Shown here piece by piece: positions 60,539 to 64,000 of a stretch of DNA of 64,000 nt. The translations under genes were made by a program, and so were the position numbers. Under the pieces are notes generated by a model that saw only the letters and a list, made by a program, of their open reading frames with translations, made no database searches and was not told the origin of the DNA. Origin of the DNA: Adineta ricciae (lineage: Eukaryota; Rotifera; Eurotatoria; Adinetida; Adinetidae). Numbering within the stretch: the first letter of the stretch is position 1; each line of letters opens with the position of its first letter. The stretch spans positions 62,001 to 126,000 of the forward strand of contig CAJNOJ010000288.1 of assembly GCA_905250025.1 (NCBI GenBank). The letters run 5' to 3'.

Positions 60539-62071
60539 ATGATTTCGTCGGTTTTTTCTAAACTTCGATCAAATCCCATGGCGATTATCGTTTCTGCTTT
60601 TGCTGCGTTTGGTGGTTTATTATATGGTTACGATACTGGTTCGATATCGGGAATAATTGAAATGAAATGCTTTTTAAAAATATTTGGCTCAAAACAAGTC
60701 AATGCAGCATACGCTCTTACTTCAAACGATAAAAGTTTAATTGTTTCGATTCTATCTGCAGGAACGTTTATCGGTGCTCTACTAGGCTACCCATCTGGTG
60801 ATTATCTTGGTCGTCGTTATGGATTAATTTGTGCGTGTCTAATCTTTTCTATTGGTGTCGCTTGCCAAACAGCTGCTAGTTCACTTCCTCTCTTCGTAAT
60901 TGGACGTTTTATTGCTGGATTAGGTGTTGGGATCATATCTTGTATTGTTCCAATGTATCAATCGGAATGTGCACCGAAATGGATTCGCGGTGCGATTGTA
61001 TCAGCTTATCAATTGTTCATCACCATCGGTCTTCTACTCGCTGCTATTGTTAATAATGGAACGAAAGACATCGATTCTTCGAATTGCTATCGCATACCTA
61101 CGGGTCTTCAATTGATTTGGTCGGCTATTCTGTCATTTGGGATGTTTTTTCTTCCTGAATCTCCTCGCTATCTCGTCATGAAAGGAAACATCGACGCTGC
61201 TTATCAATCTCAAGCGAAACTTCTTTCGAAAAACGTCGATGATTCGGAAGTTGATAATGACATCAAAGAATTAATCGCTGATTTGGAATTAATGAAAACA
61301 TACAGTACAAGTTCTTATGCCGATTGTTTTCGCATGGGACCACAGAAAAATCTTCTTCGAACATTAGTTGGTATTTTTCTTCAAGCATGGCAACAATTAA
61401 CTGGCATTAATTTTATCTTCTATTATGGAACATCATTTTTTCACGCATCAGGTATTTCTCAACCATTTTTAATCACAATTATCACGAATATCGTGAATGT
61501 TGTAATGACCATTCCTGGTATGTTACTCATGGATAAACTTGGTCGACGAAAAATTCTCATTGTTGGTGCAATTGGGATGTTAATTTGTGAATATATTGTT
61601 GCCATCATTGGCACAATTGTTGGACAATCGAATCCATCTGCTCAAAAGACACTTATTGTATTTGTTTGTGTTTACATTGCATTCTTTGCTTCTACTTGGG
61701 GTCCAGCTGCTTGGGTTATTACAAGTGAAATTTATCCAATTTCCATTCGAGCGAAATGTATGTCGTTTTCCGTTGCATCGAATTGGTTATTTAACTTTGC
61801 ACTTGGTTATGCAACACCATATATGGTCGATGAAGACAAAGGAAATCTTGGGTCGAAAGTATTCTTTCTTTGGGGTTCAACATGCGTTGGTTGTCTCGTT
61901 TTTGCCGTGTTTTGTATTTGGGAAACAAAGGGTTTATCTCTCGAACAAGTCAATTATCTGGTGAGAAATTCTTCGCCAATCAAATCTGCAAAACTCAATC
62001 AACAATTAACAAAGGATAATAATGAATTGAACAAAAAATGTGATACTGTTAATGATTGTAACAACTTATGA
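60539..62071 (+). CDS. MFS hexose transporter, fungal type
   Basis: An intronless frame of 510 residues from the ATG at 60539. Sugar-porter motifs are complete: GGLLYGYDTGSISGI in TM1, GDYLGRRYG (G-R-R between TM2 and TM3), PESPRYLVMKG, QQLTGINFIFYYG in TM7, DKLGRRK, and WETKGLSLEQV after TM12. Twelve hydrophobic segments fit. It should move hexoses across the plasma membrane. The segment WGPAAWVITSEIYP and the following SVASNWLFNFALGYATPY are characteristic of fungal HXT/RGT-like proteins and not of animal GLUTs. Horizontal transfer is inferred, supported by the absence of introns. Confidence 0.9.
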   Translation: MISSVFSKLRSNPMAIIVSAFAAFGGLLYGYDTGSISGIIEMKCFLKIFGSKQVNAAYALTSNDKSLIVSILSAGTFIGALLGYPSGDYLGRRYGLICACLIFSIGVACQTAASSLPLFVIGRFIAGLGVGIISCIVPMYQSECAPKWIRGAIVSAYQLFITIGLLLAAIVNNGTKDIDSSNCYRIPTGLQLIWSAILSFGMFFLPESPRYLVMKGNIDAAYQSQAKLLSKNVDDSEVDNDIKELIADLELMKTYSTSSYADCFRMGPQKNLLRTLVGIFLQAWQQLTGINFIFYYGTSFFHASGISQPFLITIITNIVNVVMTIPGMLLMDKLGRRKILIVGAIGMLICEYIVAIIGTIVGQSNPSAQKTLIVFVCVYIAFFASTWGPAAWVITSEIYPISIRAKCMSFSVASNWLFNFALGYATPYMVDEDKGNLGSKVFFLWGSTCVGCLVFAVFCIWETKGLSLEQVNYLVRNSSPIKSAKLNQQLTKDNNELNKKCDTVNDCNNL

Positions 62072-62204
62072 GGGTGTCAATAGAATCTTTTTTTTATTAA
62101 TATTAAAGTCTCAATTTAACGTTTAGTTCAACATTTCGATTCGAACTTTTTGTAGTACACATCATTTTTGGGCAAAATACGATGTGTTCGTATTTATCCT
62201 TCAT

Positions 62205-63040
62205 GTAAATAAAAGCATTTATAATCAACAAAGCCGATATTAGTTGTTTGAACTCCACCGACAATGACGGTGACATTAAAAACACCTAATGAACGGATAT
62301 TGCCGCTGGTTGGATCATTTGATACGCCAAGGTATTTATTCGTTCGCGAATGAGGTGAAAGAAAATTATAGATATCATAAGTTAAAGTTCGAGCTAATTC
62401 TTCTTGCATTTGTAAATAAACCGGTTTTCGTAAATATAAATTATCAAGGGGTAAAGCAGCGCCTTCAGTATTGTTAGAAAAAGAAGATATCCAATTATAA
62501 CAATTGTAAGCGTGAATGATGTGAAATATCTTGCTTCAGAATATCTAACGAATTTACAGGTTTTCCATTTTTTTGTTAAAACATTGAGCATTCTGATGAT
62601 ATAAATGATGAGGTGTGACTTTTATCAATACATGTGTATGTCATTGTACACCAATCGCATAAACTGTAACACCTTCTGATTTTAACCAACTGACTACTTC
62701 GAATGTGCGATCTGATTTTAGATTTATATGTTCGATACCATAATCGTTATAAAATAATTTTATATTAGAATCAGCATTATTAGCAAACATAAATGCATAT
62801 TTCATCAAATCAGAACATCATTTACGAATGCAAAAACCGTCACGTGAACAGAGTAGTCGAGTACTAGCATAATCATCGATTGCGTCATTGACCAAATCCC
62901 ATCTGAAAACTTTTCCTCTATAACGAGTAACTACTGCAGAAATACAATTTTGCAGACGTGATTTTGCCTTATCAGTTATTATATTTGATTCTTGTTCAAG
63001 TAAACAACGCGGTACAACATCACCGAGTGTCTAAAGTAAG
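62205..63040 (-). pseudogene. GH10 xylanase relic
   Basis: Reading the minus strand from 63040, VVTRYRGKVFRWDLVNDAI matches the GH10 acid/base segment, normally WDVVNE; here Asp replaces the catalytic Glu. In the same frame, after one TGA, come KYAFMFANNADSN and KLFYNDYGIEHINLKSD. The helix VVSWLKSEGVTVYAIGVQ follows, then a stop near 62640. The expected nucleophile region (TELDI) is missing, and a C-terminal piece (LYLRKPVYLQMQEELAR) resumes at about 62455. The 5' part is absent too. Functional members cleave xylan; animals lack the family, so foreign origin is likely. This copy is dead. Confidence 0.75.
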
Positions 63041-63427
63041 TTTATGAATTCGCAATTGTAATCCATTGTGTTGAAATTTAACCAGTTGAATTTGATGGGG
63101 AATCAACAAACCAATTTCGATAAGCTCAATTAGAGTTAGTTTCATCTAACCATATATCCAACAGAAACACGCGAAGCCATGGAATTAGCTTAAGAAATAT
63201 TCAAAGAATAATAGAACTTTTAAAGCTCATTGTTTCTATTTAAACATGATTCAACAAAATTGAAACTTTCATTTTTCTACTTCTGCTTCTTTTTCTTTTA
63301 AAAGTAAATTTAATCGTGGATTTCAAAGAGATCTCTAATCGGTGAACGTTATGTCATGTCGTTCAGAAAAGAAAAGAGCAGAAAAACTTGAAATCGGATA
63401 ATTGTGAAACAATAAATTAAATATTTT
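63041..63427. other. intergenic, nothing recognised
   Basis: About 390 bp between the GH10 relic and the last exon of the PPR-DYW gene. No frame or repeat stands out. Confidence 0.5.
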
Positions 63428-64000
63428 TTAGAAATGATCATTACATGAACATTTTCCATCTGAGAAATGATGAATACGATTTGCATCACGAATAAGAATT
63501 TCACATCGACGGATTTTACTGATCAGCTTAATTGCACCATCTGTAACAAGAAACAAAAGCATATTTTTCATCTATCCGAATCTTCACTTACGACAATCAC
63601 CACAAATACGAAGATTCTTTACGATCTGAATGTGCGATGGAACTGGTCGCTGAATGAAATGATATGCAAGTGCCAATCGTTCACTGTGACTGTTGAGAAT
63701 GGATGCGACAGTTTCATCGGGCATCATTTCACGTGTTATCCAGCTGGCATCAAACTTGTGACCATGTTCAATGAGTTCTTTTTCAATTCGATGAAGTTCA
63801 TCATAGATTTCTTTTGTTCGTGGATGTCTTCGATCTTTGACACGAAATTCCTTCAAAATAAATAAGAAGTTGAACGCGCATCAATGGAACAGAAAATGCA
63901 TCTTTACCACAATTTCACCGTTGACTTCAGTCCAAGATAAACCCACCTTTTTCCCAATGCCTGATTGGTTCATTTCTAGTCTTAGTTTTGATGCTTCTTC
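63428..64000 (-). CDS. PPR-DYW protein, 3' end (continues beyond window)
   Basis: Three minus-strand exons are visible: 63908-64000 (partial), 63592-63850 and 63428-63540, with introns of about 50-57 bp. They encode the end of the E domain (KVGLSWTEVNGEIV), EFRVKDRRHPRTKEIYDEL and DASWITREMMPDETV. The deaminase core follows, LNSHSERLALAYHF (H-x-E) with VKNLRICGDCHGAIKLI, and the C-terminus DGKCSCNDHF (C-x-C; HF replaces the usual YW). No lesion is seen, unlike the copy ending at 53502. The likely role is site-specific C-to-U editing of mitochondrial RNA. Confidence 0.85.

Overview
The window is AT-rich animal DNA with very short introns (mostly 50-75 bp, GT...AG). Its gene families point to a bdelloid rotifer: ADP-ribosyltransferase genes fused to kinesin-light-chain-type TPR repeats, degenerate F-box/LRR genes, short rhodopsin-like GPCRs, fungal-looking transporters, plant-type PPR-DYW genes and a GH10 xylanase relic. 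The assignment is inference from gene content; no marker gene fixes a species.

Layout. 1-16 kb is repeat-rich and gene-poor. It holds two non-autonomous hAT-like elements with 8-bp target duplications and pentanucleotide arrays, a 1.2-kb foldback element, a smaller inverted repeat, and several decayed ART/TPR fragments. One ART-TPR gene (13-14 kb) is broken by an assembly junction. A TPR-tail/WDHD1-head block occurs twice (7.4-8.2 and 15.5-18.9 kb), with opposite halves decayed in the two copies. 16-23 kb: WDHD1 (Ctf4/AND-1), a 533-residue coiled-coil/membrane protein of unknown role, and a fungal-type SulP sulfate permease. 23-29 kb: an F-box pseudogene, two GPCRs and a minus-strand membrane-protein gene. 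30-41 kb: two large ART-TPR genes and a P450 relic. The second ART-TPR gene is spliced to an extra N-terminal region that is shared with a divergently transcribed neighbour. 41-46 kb: a GPCR with one nonsense codon, a secreted protein, an intact F-box/LRR gene and an unknown gene. 48-54 kb: an ABCG transporter damaged by assembly duplications, and a PPR-DYW pseudogene. 54-64 kb: a TMEM272-like protein, a Ly6-like secreted protein, a FUSC/ALMT-like transporter, a claudin-like protein, a fungal-type hexose transporter, a GH10 pseudogene, and the 3' end of a second, open PPR-DYW gene running off the window.

The genes do not form a single pathway. Recurring themes are NAD-dependent mono-ADP-ribosylation on TPR scaffolds, nutrient transport by genes resembling non-animal ones, organelle RNA editing (DYW) and membrane receptors. 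Single N characters mark assembly joins, two of them (with the N run) flanked by exact duplications. Several one-base frameshifts lie in homopolymers, so some apparent pseudogenes may be sequence errors.
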